Shown piece after piece: positions 12,318-23,935 of a DNA stretch of 64,000 nucleotides. The DNA is taken from assembly GCF_933775445.1 (NCBI RefSeq), contig NC_065872.1, positions 248,001 through 312,000 of the forward strand. Direction: 5' to 3'. This stretch comes from Argentina anserina. Its lineage: Eukaryota > Streptophyta > Magnoliopsida > Rosales > Rosaceae. A program made the translations under genes and the position numbers. Numbering within the stretch: position 1 is the first letter of the stretch; each line of letters starts with the position of its first letter. Below the pieces are notes generated by a model, which saw only the letters and a list, made by a program, of their open reading frames with translations, did no database searches and was not told the DNA's origin.

Positions 12318-14610
12318 AACCTCTACCCATCTCATTAATCGTCTTCCATCTAGTGTCCTCTAGGAAAAAGTTCTATATGAGGTGCTTGCATCTCATGTCT
12401 CCTCACCTCATTTCATAATCTCTCTGCTCGTGTTTTTGGTTGTGTTGTCTTTGTCCATATTCCAAAAAGTCAGAGGTCAAAGTTGGATGTCCGGGCACTT
12501 AAATGTGTGTTTGTTGGTTATGGAGAACATCAGAAAAGGGTACAGGTGCTATCATCCACATACTAGGAAATACTATGTCACTATGGATGTTACTTTCTTT
12601 GAGGACATGAGCTATTTTATCTCTTCTGATACTGCTCTTCAAGGGGAGCATTCATATTTTGAAGAGTTGTATTGTGAAGAGGCTAAGATAGGTTCAGTTG
12701 AGATCAATGATGCATTAGCTCCGAAGACACCACCAGATGATTATGGTATAGTTGCTCTAGAGACTCAGGTACCGAAGCTGACAACGCAACTGCCCCTCTT
12801 GCCTCCCCTGCTGTTACTTCTATCCATCACCCATGTTTCCCTAGTACAGAAGATCACTCATATGAGGTTAGTCACTCTATTGGAGTTAATACTAATGAGG
12901 CTAATAGTAGACAATATACTTTACCAAATAGGTATACTCGATGTTTACCAGCAAAAAAGTATGAACCTACCCTTCAGGCCAAAGCTAAGTATCATGTGGC
13001 TAATTTTGTGTCTACCAAAAGATTGTCTGAGTCATATGAATCATTTATAAATCAAATATCTGCTGTATCTGTACCTAATAAAGTGGATGATACATTGGGA
13101 GACCCAAAATGGAGAAAAACAGTGGAGGAAGAGATGGAAGCATTACAGAAGAACAATACTCGAGAGCTTGTATCTCTACCACTTGGAAAGAAGGTTGTGG
13201 GATGTTGCTGGGTGTTTACAGTGAAACATAATTCAGATGGATCAGTAAGTCGGTATAAAACACGCCTAGTAGCGAATGGAGTCACCCAAACATATGACAT
13301 AGACTATAATGAGATATTTGCACATGTTGCAAAGATGAACACTATCCAGGTATGGCTTTCTTTTGCTGCTAACTTAAATTGGCCACATAGACAGTTTGAT
13401 GTCAAGAATGCATTTCTTCATAGAGAACTTACAGAGGAAGTGTATATGGATATTCCGCCAGGATATGTATCTAGTTCTCCAAGTAACTTCATATGCAGAT
13501 TGAGAAAATCTTTGTATGGTCTTAACCAATCACCTCGTGCTTGGTTTAGAAGGTTTTCACAATTCATGAGGAAGATTGGCTACAAACAGAGTAATTCAAA
13601 CCACACATTGTTTTTCAAACACCAACAAGGGAAGGTACAACCTTAATTATATATGTTGATGATATGGTAGTTACTGGTAATGATACTGTTGAGATGGATA
13701 GATTACAGAAGCAGCTAGCCACATAGTTTGATATGAAAGATCTTGGTACACTCAAGTACTTATTGGGCATTGAGGTAGCTAGAGGGAGTGAGAGTATCTA
13801 TCTATGTCAGTGGAAGTACATCGTTGATCTACTAGCAGAGACATGTATGTTGGACTGTACACCTGTTGACACCCCTATTAAGCAAAATCATCGTTTAGCA
13901 GAATATTCAGATCAAGTTCCTACCGATCGAGCTCGTTATTAGAGATTAGTTGGGCGCTTGATATACTTGACTCATACTAGACCAGATGTTGCATATGCAA
14001 TAAGTGTTGCAAGTCAGTTCATGTATAATCCGAGTGAGGATCACATAAATGCTGTTGTGAGAATTTTAATTCACTTGATTTCAGCTCCAGAAAGAGGAGT
14101 TATGTTTTCTAAACACAATAATATTTTTGAAGTTTGTGGCTTCACAGATGCAGATTGAGTGGAAGTATCACAAGCAGAAGATCGACATCATGTTACTTTA
14201 CCTTTTTGGGATGTAATTTGGTTACATGGAAAAACAAGAAATAAAAGGTGGTGGCACGGTCTAGTGCGGAAGCTGAGTACAAAGGTATGACTCATGGTTT
14301 GTGTCAGTTACTGTGGCTGAGAAACATGTTATGTGATTTAAGTGTCAAACCAAAATCTACCATGAAATTGTATTGTGACAACCAGCAATTGATATTTCAC
14401 ATAATCTGGTACAACATGATCGCACTAAACATGTTGAGTTTGATCGTCACTTAAAAGAAAAGCTTAAAGCCAATATTATCAGTTTTCATTTTGTTCATAC
14501 AGAAAACCAGCTGGCAGATATATTAACTAAAGGTGTTTTGAAAATTGTCTTTTATGACTCACTTGATAAGTTGGACATGATTGATGTGTATGCACCAACT
14601 TGAGGGAGAA

Positions 14611-14789
14611 TGTTAGCTCAACAACTTCTTGACTTATGGAGTTAACTCAACAATTTCATGACTTATGGACATATTTTATTTATGTAGTTGTAGTAATTGA
14701 CTTTTGTATTACGTGTTCATATTAGATATGTCTCCTATAAATGTATGATCTGAACTTGTATGAATCACAATCATCTATTATATCTGATT
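14611..14789 (+). repeat. 3' LTR of the copia element
   Basis: 179-bp partner of 5395-5571, preceded by a purine-rich tract and followed by the duplication CAAAC. Confidence 0.88.
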
Positions 14790-14794
14790 CAAAC

Positions 14795-15858
14795 ACAACC
14801 CATTTCTCCATAATCCAAGCCCTCATTTGCCCTCATTTGCCCTCATTTGTGTCTCACCACACAATCCACACGTACTGAAGCAAATCTCGTGTTTGAAAAC
14901 ACTACATCCAATTTTCTGGGTTTTCTATGTTTGATTTGAGAACAATAAATAGAGTTTGTTGGTTTCTTGTGTTCTTCACAACTTTAAGATTTGACAAATA
15001 AGTGCAATTCAAATTAATTAGTATTCTGGTTATGGATTTCAATTTTTTTAAACCATAGGTTTTGTGTTCTTGAAATCTAGAAATACTAAGAGAGAGAAAA
15101 CATTATTAATGACATGTTTGCTAACGTGGAATGAAATTGAGAATAGATGAATTGGTTACGAAATAAGAGAATTTTGTCGTTACTAATACTTAGGAGAATT
15201 AAAATGAATGTGTGTCTCATCTTTTCATTAGGAATCAATTCCTACAAAAAACCCCTAACTTGATACCCACAGAGGGAGATTAATATTAGAATCAATTCCT
15301 CCATCAATTTAGGTATCAATTTTTGTTACCTAAACTACCTTAATTTAATTAAGAATATTTTCGAATTATCCAACCCAAATTGAGAATATAAATATATATA
15401 TATAATAGTATTGTTAAAACATAAAAATAAATAATCACATATATTCTACGGAAATACTTAAGGTTAGTTATTCTCTTTCTCTAATAATATTCTCTATTTT
15501 TTCTTTTATTTACATAATTTATTATCGATAAGTGAAATTTAGTTGTAATCTAATTTGTCTTATTGGGTGTTAAATGAAAAGAAAATTGGTGTAGTGATAC
15601 TTGTATGTTGTTTTGATGGTAAAAATTGGTATAGCACAATAACACTATTGATAAGTATAGGAAGTAAGTGACTTCATAGATATATAAGGGAATTTCAGTA
15701 ATTAAATTAATTTTAATTCTGATTCCGATGGTAGGTAAACAATATCAATCGTAATTGGTATTGTTTATGTTCTAATTCCATGGTTTAAGTAAATAGTTCA
15801 ATAGAAATAAAATTTCCACATCCAAATCGATTATGTTCCAATTTCTAATGAATTTTAT
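14795..15858. other. Spacer
   Basis: AT-rich DNA with no recognised gene. A short tandem repeat of CCCTCATTTG (three units) lies at about 14818-14850. Confidence 0.5.
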
Positions 15859-17191
15859 TTCTGATTAGTTCCGTTCTAAATTAGTAAAGGTGTCATAAGA
15901 GATATAATTAAGAAGATGGAGATTTCTGAAAGGAGAGAGAGAAAGAGATGGGCTTTCCAGCTTTTTTGTTTTTGGTTTTAATAGCAATCTCTGAAAGTAC
16001 CTGCAAAGACCGGCAACATAGCAATCTAACACACTAGAGAGTCAAAGATCGAAGAAAAGAGAAGAAGATTGAGAGAAATCTGGGTTAGAAAATATAATTG
16101 AATAATTGATGATAGATAAGAAGGGGGATGAGATGTGAAATTGATAGATGCGGTGGTGGTGATGAAAGTTTGTTTATTTGTTTTGGATTTGTTTTGTGTT
16201 TCGTCGGTCTATTTCTATTGTTATACCCATGTGGATTTATGATATACATGTCAATAGTGGAGTGACCGGTCGCATAAGATTTTCTCCCTTTTCCCTGTTA
16301 ATTTATCATTTTTCTGCCGTCTCACGCATGGAGAAGATCAGCACCAAGATATCGAAAGAGCAGATCGATGAAGAAGCTTTTCTATCTACATTAGCATGCA
16401 TATAATTGATTGATTAGCACAATAATATATGCATAGTAATCTCTATCAGATCTGATAGTAAATTGATTGTTGTGTACGAAAATTGATTAAAAATAGTATG
16501 GTGAATGTTGTGTCGTGAATTCAAAAAGAAATTGTCCATAATTGTAATATGTTACACTACCGAATACAATATTGAAACCATATATAAATGAATTTGAAAA
16601 CTTAGAACACGACGTCTTCACAGCGTATGTTTTTATCTCAATCATCGACATGAGATATTTATGAATACTATTTACAGTTCGACACATATACGGGTTTGAA
16701 TAGATCATCGGGTTACTATGCTGAAAGCTTGAGAATGTTATATTGGCATTCCCTCGATTATTTAATGTAAGAGAAGTTTTAAATACATACCAATTTTTTT
16801 TTTCAGTTCCAAGACATTTTTTATGTGGGGTTTGAAGACAAACCCAACGGAGAAAAACTCCACAATGCTCCACGGTGGTACACCATTGCATACCGAAGCA
16901 GATGGGCTAGTTTAGAAACCGAGTATCAGGGTATCCCCACGACCGAAGGTAATTCTTTAGGCATGTGACTAATCCCTGACGGGATCCATGTGAAATGGTT
17001 CCAACCAGGTAGTCCAGAAACCAGCACACCCACTTCTTAATACACTATCAATCTAAAATTTCATATCAAACTATTCTCTAAATGCAACCCTAAAATACCA
17101 AAATTACCATTTATCTATATATATCATGAAATATTATAAATTAGTACCAAATGACAAACTAAATTATAAAAAAGTCAATCAATTTTTTTCA
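15859..17191. repeat. 1.33-kb direct repeat, copy 1
   Basis: Nearly identical to 19841-21199. The shared part starts TTCTGATTAG and ends TTTTTTTCA. The two copies bracket the LETM1 fragment. If trimmed to TGATTAG...TTTCA it has LTR-like TG...CA ends, but no 5-bp duplication, primer site or polypurine tract is visible, so I do not call it an LTR. A TGA in copy 1 near 16966 interrupts an ORF that is open in copy 2. Confidence 0.9.
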
Positions 17192-17192
17192 G

Positions 17193-19624
17193 AAGCTGAG
17201 CTTCGTGAGGAATGCAGGGAGTGGGGCATGCTTGGATTGCGTTCTGTGGAAGAAATGCGTCAACAGGTATACTATACTTGGATAGTTGGCGAATCATAGT
17301 TGGCGAATCTGAGTTTGAAATTATTTTGCAGCTCCATTAGTAGTTGTGATCATAAAGGTTTCTGTCTGCTCATGAAGTCATTAATGTCTCTATGTAGCTT
17401 CGTGATTGGTTGGATTTGTCTCTTAGTCACTCCATGCCATCCTCACTTTTGATCCTCTCCAGGTATACTTTCCGTAAAATAAGTAGCCCACCTCACTTTT
17501 TCTTTTTCTGGATATAATTGTGAGAGGAGAGCTGTCTTACTCAGTCTTCTTTGATGTGCTCTATGCAGGGCCTTCTATGTGTCTGGGAAATTGAAGCCAG
17601 AGGAAGCTGTTCGTGCTACGCTCACTTCTATGCCAGATGAAGTGGTGGATACAATTAATGTTACATCATTGCCATCTGAGGATTCTGTTTCTGAAAGGAG
17701 GAGGAAATTGGAGTTCTTAGAGATGCAGGAAGAAATGATCAAGGTTAGAATCTTTTCTTGCCATGCCCTTATAAAAAGTTGGAGTTCTGTGAATTTGCTC
17801 AGTTCCATCTTTTTTTTTTTTTGTGGGGGGGGGGGGGGGGTGGGGTGGATTGCACTTGTCTCTATTTGAGGCAGTTTCTGAAGTCTCTGAACCCGTTCAC
17901 TCGTGTCTCTAGATTTTACAACGATTAATTCTGCTGGATAATTTTATTAATTGTAACCTCTAATGCTGCAGGAGGAGGAAGAGCGGGAGGAAGAAGAGCA
18001 ACGCAGAACTAGGGAATCTAAAGATAGTCAGGAAGATGTGGCATTGAAAGAGATGACTATTCCAACAACAAGAGAAGCACAAGAACAAGCCAGAGAAAGG
18101 ACACTGGAAAAACAAGAGCAGCTCTGTGAACTAAGTCGTGCTTTGGCTGTTTTAGCTTCTGCTTCTGTAATGACTGAACTTGTTATCCCTCAAAGATTTT
18201 AGTTATTGCTTCATGCATTTTCATGTATATTTTAATTTTTTAACCATATTTCTTCTATATATTTCAGTCAGTGAGTACAGAGCGTGAAGAATTCCTGAGG
18301 CTCGTAAGCAAGGAGGTAATGTAAAACTTTGGATTTCTCTCCATATCTCTTAGAAAATCTTAAAGACATTTTTTTTAAAATCTTTGATACCTTCCCTTGT
18401 TCTGCATGCCTCGTTTCCTGCCAAAATTTAGCAGGCGTGTCTGAAGGTGTTTTTTTACTACTGTTGAGTCATTTCAGTATTTCTCCTGTACTATTTGTAT
18501 TGGTTTTCTTGTTTGTGGGTGTAGATTACCAACTTTAAGTGTCATTTAATTACAAGATTGCTTTCTAAACATTATAATCATGAAGCTCTTTCATATAATT
18601 TTCTAGTCAGAATGTTTTCACTTTTGAATGTATGCTTATGTTTCAATCCAATCCGCAATGTCTTTTGAATATTCTTCTGAAAATTGATTACTCTGATGTT
18701 TCCAGATTGAACTTTACAATAGCATTGTGGAGAAGGATGGTACAGATGGTGAAAAGGATGCCTTCAGGGCTTATAGAGCTGCTCGAGATGAAATTGATAC
18801 TGCTGGTGTTGAAGATGAAGCTGATCATGTTTCATCAGCACTCATAGATAAGGTTGCATATTTAACTCAGAAGAATCTGTTTGACGGTGTTACTCTTTGT
18901 TCACTTTATAAATTATCCTTCTGCTGGATTTCAGGTTGATTCAATGCTTCAAAATCTGGAAAAGGAAATAGATGATGTGGATGCACAAATTGGTGATCGA
19001 TACCAACTGCTCGACAGGTGATTTGTTATTTTACTTAATACTTTTGCCATTTCTTTGTTTTTTTCTTCTTCATAATTTGCTCTTTGAAAGGCTCACATCT
19101 TGCCATCATCGTGGAATCCCCTATTTCCCTTGTTTACATTAGCCAATACTGAATGCATGCCACATTTATGATATTTGGTATGCATATGATAAGAGCCAGA
19201 CATGGGACAACATGATACATCCAAAAGTTATGGTAGTTACTGAATCTAAGCACTGCTCTTCTGCTGTATTGTTATCATCAAGTTAGAACTCATATGACCC
19301 AGAGCTTGACAATCTTCTTTAGCTATCTGTTTGGTTTATAACTGTAGATGTTTAAACACTGACAGCCTTTGCCATATTTTCATGTTACTTGATATTCCAA
19401 CTTAAAATTGCCTGAACTTGTTTTAGTTTACAATGATCATTTGATCCAGTATGGTATCGGCAATTTTTTCTTATAGCAAAGTTTATCAGCATTGAATTAT
19501 GCGTGCAGGGATTTTGATGGGAAAGTAACTGCTGAGGAGGTCGCAGCTGCTGCAAACTATCTGAAGAATACTTTAGGCAAGGAGGGTGTCCAAGAACTTA
19601 TAGGCAATCTCTCGAAAGACAGAG
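17193..19624 (+). pseudogene. LETM1-like gene fragment (middle and C-terminal exons)
   Basis: Eight exons read in frame: 17193-17266, 17398-17462, 17569-17743, 17972-18166, 18268-18315, 18706-18852, 18935-19017 and 19509-19624 (903 bp, 301 codons). All internal junctions have GT-AG. The product matches the matrix-side half of plant LETM1, the mitochondrial inner-membrane K+/H+ or Ca2+/H+ exchanger: ELREECREWGM, LRDWLDLSL, AFYVSGKLKPEEAV, a Glu/Arg-rich coiled coil, and an EF-hand-like loop DRDFDGKVTAEEV. The N-terminal targeting sequence, the transmembrane segment and the last exon are absent. The first exon follows repeat copy 1 immediately and the last donor opens into sequence that runs to repeat copy 2. 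Retained introns mean a DNA-level copy, not a retrocopy. No start codon or promoter is recognisable, so I call it a gene fragment, though the reading frame is undamaged. Confidence 0.88.
17808..17841. repeat. Poly-T/poly-G homopolymer run in a LETM1 intron
   Basis: A long T run is followed by about 16 G residues broken by one or two T. It is a likely place for sequencing or assembly error. Confidence 0.8.
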
Positions 19625-19840
19625 GTCAGTCCATTTGGTTTTTGATGTGGCATCTTTCTAGAAAGAAATGGTTGTTAATTTGTAATATAATGAAGGAACT
19701 TAAGGTGATATGAAGCAATATTGTTATTGAAATTTATTTGCCTGGGTCGCCCAGTTTGTTCATCTGCAAAGTCAGAAAGATGATGAGGATTTGATTAAGC
19801 TGTTGTACTAGTCACCTTTTGGTCTACATTAGTCTTTCAA

Positions 19841-21199
19841 TTCTGATTAGTTCCATTCTAAATTAGTAAAGGTGTCATAAGAGATATAATTAAGAAGATG
19901 GAGATTTCTGAAAGGAGAGAGAGAAAGAGATGGGCTTTCCAGCTTTTTTGTTTTTGGTTTTAATAGCAATCTCTGAAAATACCTGCAAAGACCGGCAACA
20001 TAGCAATCTAACACACTAGAGAGTCAAAGATCGAAGAAAAGAGAAGAAGATTGAGAGAAATCTGGGTTAGAAAATATAATTGAATAATTGATGATAGATA
20101 AGAAGGGGGATGAGATGTGAAATTGACAGATGCGGTGGTGGTGATGAAAGTTTGTTTATTTGTTTTGGATTTGTTTTGTGTTTCGTCGGTCTATTTCTAT
20201 TGTAATACCCATGTGAATTTATGATATACGTGTCAATAGTGGAGTGACCGGTCGCATAAGACACGTGGTGCGGTTACCGCACGCAAGATTTTCTCCCTTT
20301 TCTCTGTTAATTTATCCTTTTTCTGCCGTCTCACGCATGGAGAAGATCAGCACCAAGATATCGAAAAAGCAGATCGATGAAGAAGCTTTTTTATCTGCAT
20401 TAGCATGCATATAATTGATTGATTAGCACAATAATATATGCGTAGTAATCTCTATCAGATCTGATAGTAAATTGATTGTTGTGTACGAAAATTGATTAAA
20501 AATAGTATAGTGAATGTTGTGTCGTGAATTCAAAAAGAAATTGTCCATGACTGTAATATGTTACACTACCGAATACAATATTGAAACCATATATAAATGA
20601 ATTTGAAAACTTAGAACACGACGTCTTCACATCGTATGTTTTTATCTCAATCATCGACATGAGATATTTATGAATACTATTTACAGTTCGACACATATAC
20701 AGGTTTGAATAGATCATCGGGTTACTATGCTGAAAGCTTGAGAATGTTATATTGGCATTCCCTCGATTATTTAATGTAAGAGAAGTTTTAAATACATACC
20801 AATTTTTTTTTCAGTTCCAAGACATTTTTTATGTGGGGTTTGAAGACAAACCCAACGGAGGAAAACTCCACAATGCTCCACGGTGGTACACCATTGCATA
20901 CCGAAGCAGATGGGCTAGTTCAGAAACCGAGCATCAGGGTATCCCCACGACCGAAGGTAATTCCTTAGGCATGTGGCTAATCCCTGACGGGGTCCATGTG
21001 AAATGGTTCCAACCAGGTAGTCCATAAACCAGCACACCCACTTCTTAATACACTATCAATTTAAAATTTCATATCAAACTATTCTCTAAATGCAACCCTA
21101 AAATACCAAAATTACCATTTATCTATATATATCATGAAATATTATAAATTAGTACCAAATGACAACCTAAATTATAAAAAAGTCAATCAATTTTTTTCA
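19841..21199. repeat. 1.36-kb direct repeat, copy 2
   Basis: Partner of 15859-17191. It differs by a few substitutions and by an extra 27 bp near 20262-20288 that contains the G-box-like CACGTGG and a GTGCGGTTACCGCAC inverted motif. It keeps a 91-codon ORF (20752-21027) including YVGFEDKPNGGKLHNAP and HVKWFQPG, whose counterpart in copy 1 has a stop. I do not recognise that protein. Confidence 0.9.
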
Positions 21200-22331
21200 A
21201 TTATAAAAAGGTCATCTCAATATATTAGAAAATGGTAAACAAGTTTTAGACAAAATTAGAAATAGTCACTTTTTTAAATATTTTCTAGACTGTTTTACCA
21301 TTTCTTACTTTTTCTCATTTTCTTCAAATTTCAGCCATAACTTTGCCTTTCGGTGATGGATTTGAGCGTGATTGTTACCGTTGAAAAGATCTTTTCATTT
21401 GATACCTTACTCAGTTCGAACCGATCACCGTACAAGGCGTAGCAACCCTTGCAAGGGACTGGCGCCAACCATATTGGTGCTCCAAGTTATTCCAGCGAAA
21501 TCAGAGCTCAAAACTATCTAATTCTAGTTATTCTATTCATTCTGAGCATACTCATATCAATCCTTTGAATTTTAATATCATTTCGTATATTTAGACATTC
21601 ATTTTGGTATGTCACACTACCTGGTCACTTAACCTATCACACTGTTTTCTATGACTATGTTGTGACAAAAAAATGTGAAAAATAAAAGAATAACTAGAAA
21701 TAACGAACTTTTGTTTCTCTCACATGTCACACTACCTGTCACACCACCAATCACCATCAATCACTACCTGCCACACTACTACACAAAACATTTGTTAGTT
21801 ACACTATCAGTCACATTACTAGTCACACACATTGTTCTGTGACATGTAGTGTAACAGATAGTGTGACATGTAAATTTTACTTGTAGCTGTGACAAATAAT
21901 GTGATGGGTCATGTGACATGTAGTGTGACAACTAAATTAATAGTCACACTACCAGCCACACTACCAATTACACTAACTTTGTGTTGTGATGGGTAATGTA
22001 ACGAGTAGTGTGACAGGTAATGTGACGGATAGATGGAAGACATGATACCAAATAGGAAACACAAGATGTACGACGTTGGGAATGCATTGTCGTCAAAACT
22101 CCGTTCAAAACTGAAGACGAAACAAAAAAGAAAACAATATTTTAAAATCTGCGCTAGACACCCAAAAAGCTTTCGGGGGCACCCATTAGTTACCGTCTTC
22201 TCTGATTTTCGTGTCTTTCGGTGATGGCTACTTCAACAGCAACTACATAGGCTCAGTACCGCTTCATCTTTGCCACGGCAGCTCCACCGAAGCCGGCTCC
22301 TGCTTCGGTCAAACAACCAACTAAATAGGTG
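21200..22331. other. Non-genic DNA between repeat copy 2 and a solo LTR
   Basis: Apart from the GTCACACTAC cluster, no gene was recognised. The stretch at 22220-22331 is more GC-rich and may continue beyond the solo LTR at 23936-24240. Confidence 0.4.
21600..22035. repeat. Cluster of GTCACACTAC motifs in both orientations
   Basis: GTCACACTAC and close variants recur on the plus strand (near 21615, 21723, 21770, 21820, 21950), interleaved with the inverse GTAGTGTGAC (near 21848, 21918, 22000). The block is imperfectly self-complementary, as in subterminal repeat arrays of DNA transposons. Element ends were not found. Confidence 0.6.
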
Positions 22332-22336
22332 ACCCA

Positions 22337-23930
22337 TGTTGTGAAATTTTAATTAAAACTCGCAAACGCATGAATCGTCGTTAGTATAGTGTGCAAATAC
22401 GAGATCGTTCCAACTAGGGATTGGCAATCGATTTTTTTTGGGTAAGCGTATAGAGGACCAACATCCTCCTACGAAAATTTATTGAAACGAAAAAAGATAC
22501 AAAGAGGAATAAAGAATAACAAACATAATTATCCCTTAAACAACTAAGAAACAGCTAACGAAAACGAATATTAGAAAATCCTAATCGATCTCTATTACAA
22601 TGACTCACCATAAAATTGATCTAAACTAAGACATATATTTTAGGTTTTCAAATAACAAATTTTAAAAGAAACAAACAAGATAGAACCTAGAGTATCATAA
22701 TCAACCACTAACAATCATATTTATGTATCAATGAAACTAATGGATCTTTTTGTATCTCTAGATGACAATTCCCGTATCTAAGTCCAGGTATGACACTTAG
22801 ACCATAGTTTTCCTTAAGTGTATCAGTGTATGATACTCTTTAGATATGGCAGAGGTCATATATTATAGCATGCAGTCTATCCAGGTATGTCATAAATTTA
22901 ACATGAATGACTCATTATATTCTAGAAAACAAGAGAATCATGCAAACCATTATTTCAAGTATGATAATAATGTAATTCACAACTCTTAATCACAAGAAGC
23001 TAAGTTGAATTATATTGCAGGTACGCCGCAAATTCATCTTCTAATTACTATATGCAAAGCTCTAAGGTGATCAATCAAAGAACTTAAACATAAAGCATCA
23101 ATTCAAATAGTGACTAAGAATTCATCATAAAGAAACTATAAATCCATCAATAAAACATTAAACTACACAGACAATCATGATAGGGCATCATCCTAATCGT
23201 AGAAAAAGGTTTAACAAACTATAACTAAGAAAAACAAAAAAAATTGAATGAGGAAGATGGATGGATGGTCTCTGCTCCTTTAGCATCTACATTGTGCTCC
23301 GGAGACTTCCGCCTCATATGAAATTCGTGCTCCTTTATATAGGGAAAATTCTTGCTCATCTTTGACTTCAGTTTCCTTGTAAGATTTGGTTTAAGACTCC
23401 TAACTAGATATAGAATGAGAAAACCTTGAAATATCTTTTATGAAAGTAGAAATCCATGTACTATTTGCATCTTCATCTTAATCTATGACCTTGATGTATT
23501 AAAATTGATGCATTTGTGCCATTAAACTTGAGTTCTCCATGAATGCTAGTGAACCCAGGTAGGTTTCAGCTCTGATCTCTTGTCACTCAAACAATCATAA
23601 CTTCCTCTCAGAGTATCAAAATTAAGATCCGTAAAATCTTACATAAAATAGACATTCGTATCTTTCCAATGGTATAAAGCTCATGGTCTGATTCGATATG
23701 GAAATCTCACAGTAGCTCGGCAAAGTCAGATGTTCTACATAGGCAGATTCTGACAATGAAGAACATAAAAACCATTTAATCTTTATCAGCTCATTTTAGC
23801 TTATTTTCTTTTATTTTTTTGACACAAACCTATAAATATATTAAATAACATAAATCAATCATAAATTAGAGAACTAAACAAATAACTAAGGATATGATGC
23901 ATATAAATATAGGATAATACGAGCACATCA
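22337..23930 (-). mobile_element. Solo LTR-like element, 1.6 kb
   Basis: Termini are TGTTGTGAAA and GAGCACATCA (TG...CA), flanked by an imperfect 5-bp duplication, ACCCA (22332-22336) and ACCTA (23931-23935). In the minus orientation it starts TGATGTGCTC. Its left part (CGTCGTTAGTATAGTGTGCAA, then GATCGTTCCAACTAGGGAT) resembles the left part of the 7357-9501 element, so the two may be related LTR families. No coding capacity was seen. Confidence 0.62.
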
Positions 23931-23935
23931 ACCTA

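Larger units (their letters stand above)
6154..14560 (+). pseudogene. copia gag-pol remnant (many stops and frameshifts)
   Basis: Gag starts at an ATG at 6154; a frameshift in a G-run near 6240 separates it from the KLNGTNFRKW segment. A CCHC zinc knuckle (C-x2-C-x4-H-x4-C) lies at about 6976-7017. The protease active site near 7235 reads NSDASD instead of the usual DSGASD. The coding sequence resumes in frame across the nested LTR at 7357-9501, and the pre-integrase HLGHL...CETC motif follows at about 9790-9930. Integrase runs to 10369 and resumes at 12318. RT lies at about 13090-13730 with its YVDD intact at about 13652-13663, and RNase H with SSAEAEY near 14260. In-frame stops interrupt pol near 13725, 13941, 14157 and 14246. 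It cannot make a working polyprotein. Confidence 0.9.
5395..14789 (+). mobile_element. Ty1/copia retrotransposon, decayed, with two nested solo LTRs
   Basis: LTRs of 177 bp (5395-5571) and 179 bp (14611-14789) flank it, with a perfect 5-bp duplication CAAAC at 5390-5394 and 14790-14794. The primer-binding site TGGTATCAGAGC (5572-5583) matches the 3' end of initiator-Met tRNA. A purine tract TGAGGGAGAA (14601-14610) precedes the 3' LTR. The domain order protease, integrase, RT, RNase H is the copia order. Without the insertions at 7357-9501 and 10370-12317 the element would be about 5.3 kb, the normal size. Both LTRs end in ATT rather than CA. Confidence 0.93.

Noticed and set aside
14818..14850. 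CCCTCATTTG triplet repeat as a CRISPR-like or regulatory array
   Set aside because: Three contiguous 10-bp units with no spacers; simple tandem slippage.
15862..21199. LETM1 fragment with flanking repeats as an LTR retrotransposon
   Set aside because: Repeat ends are TG...CA-like, but the flanks (ATTTC and ATTAT) are not a TSD and there is no primer site or polypurine tract; introns are also retained.
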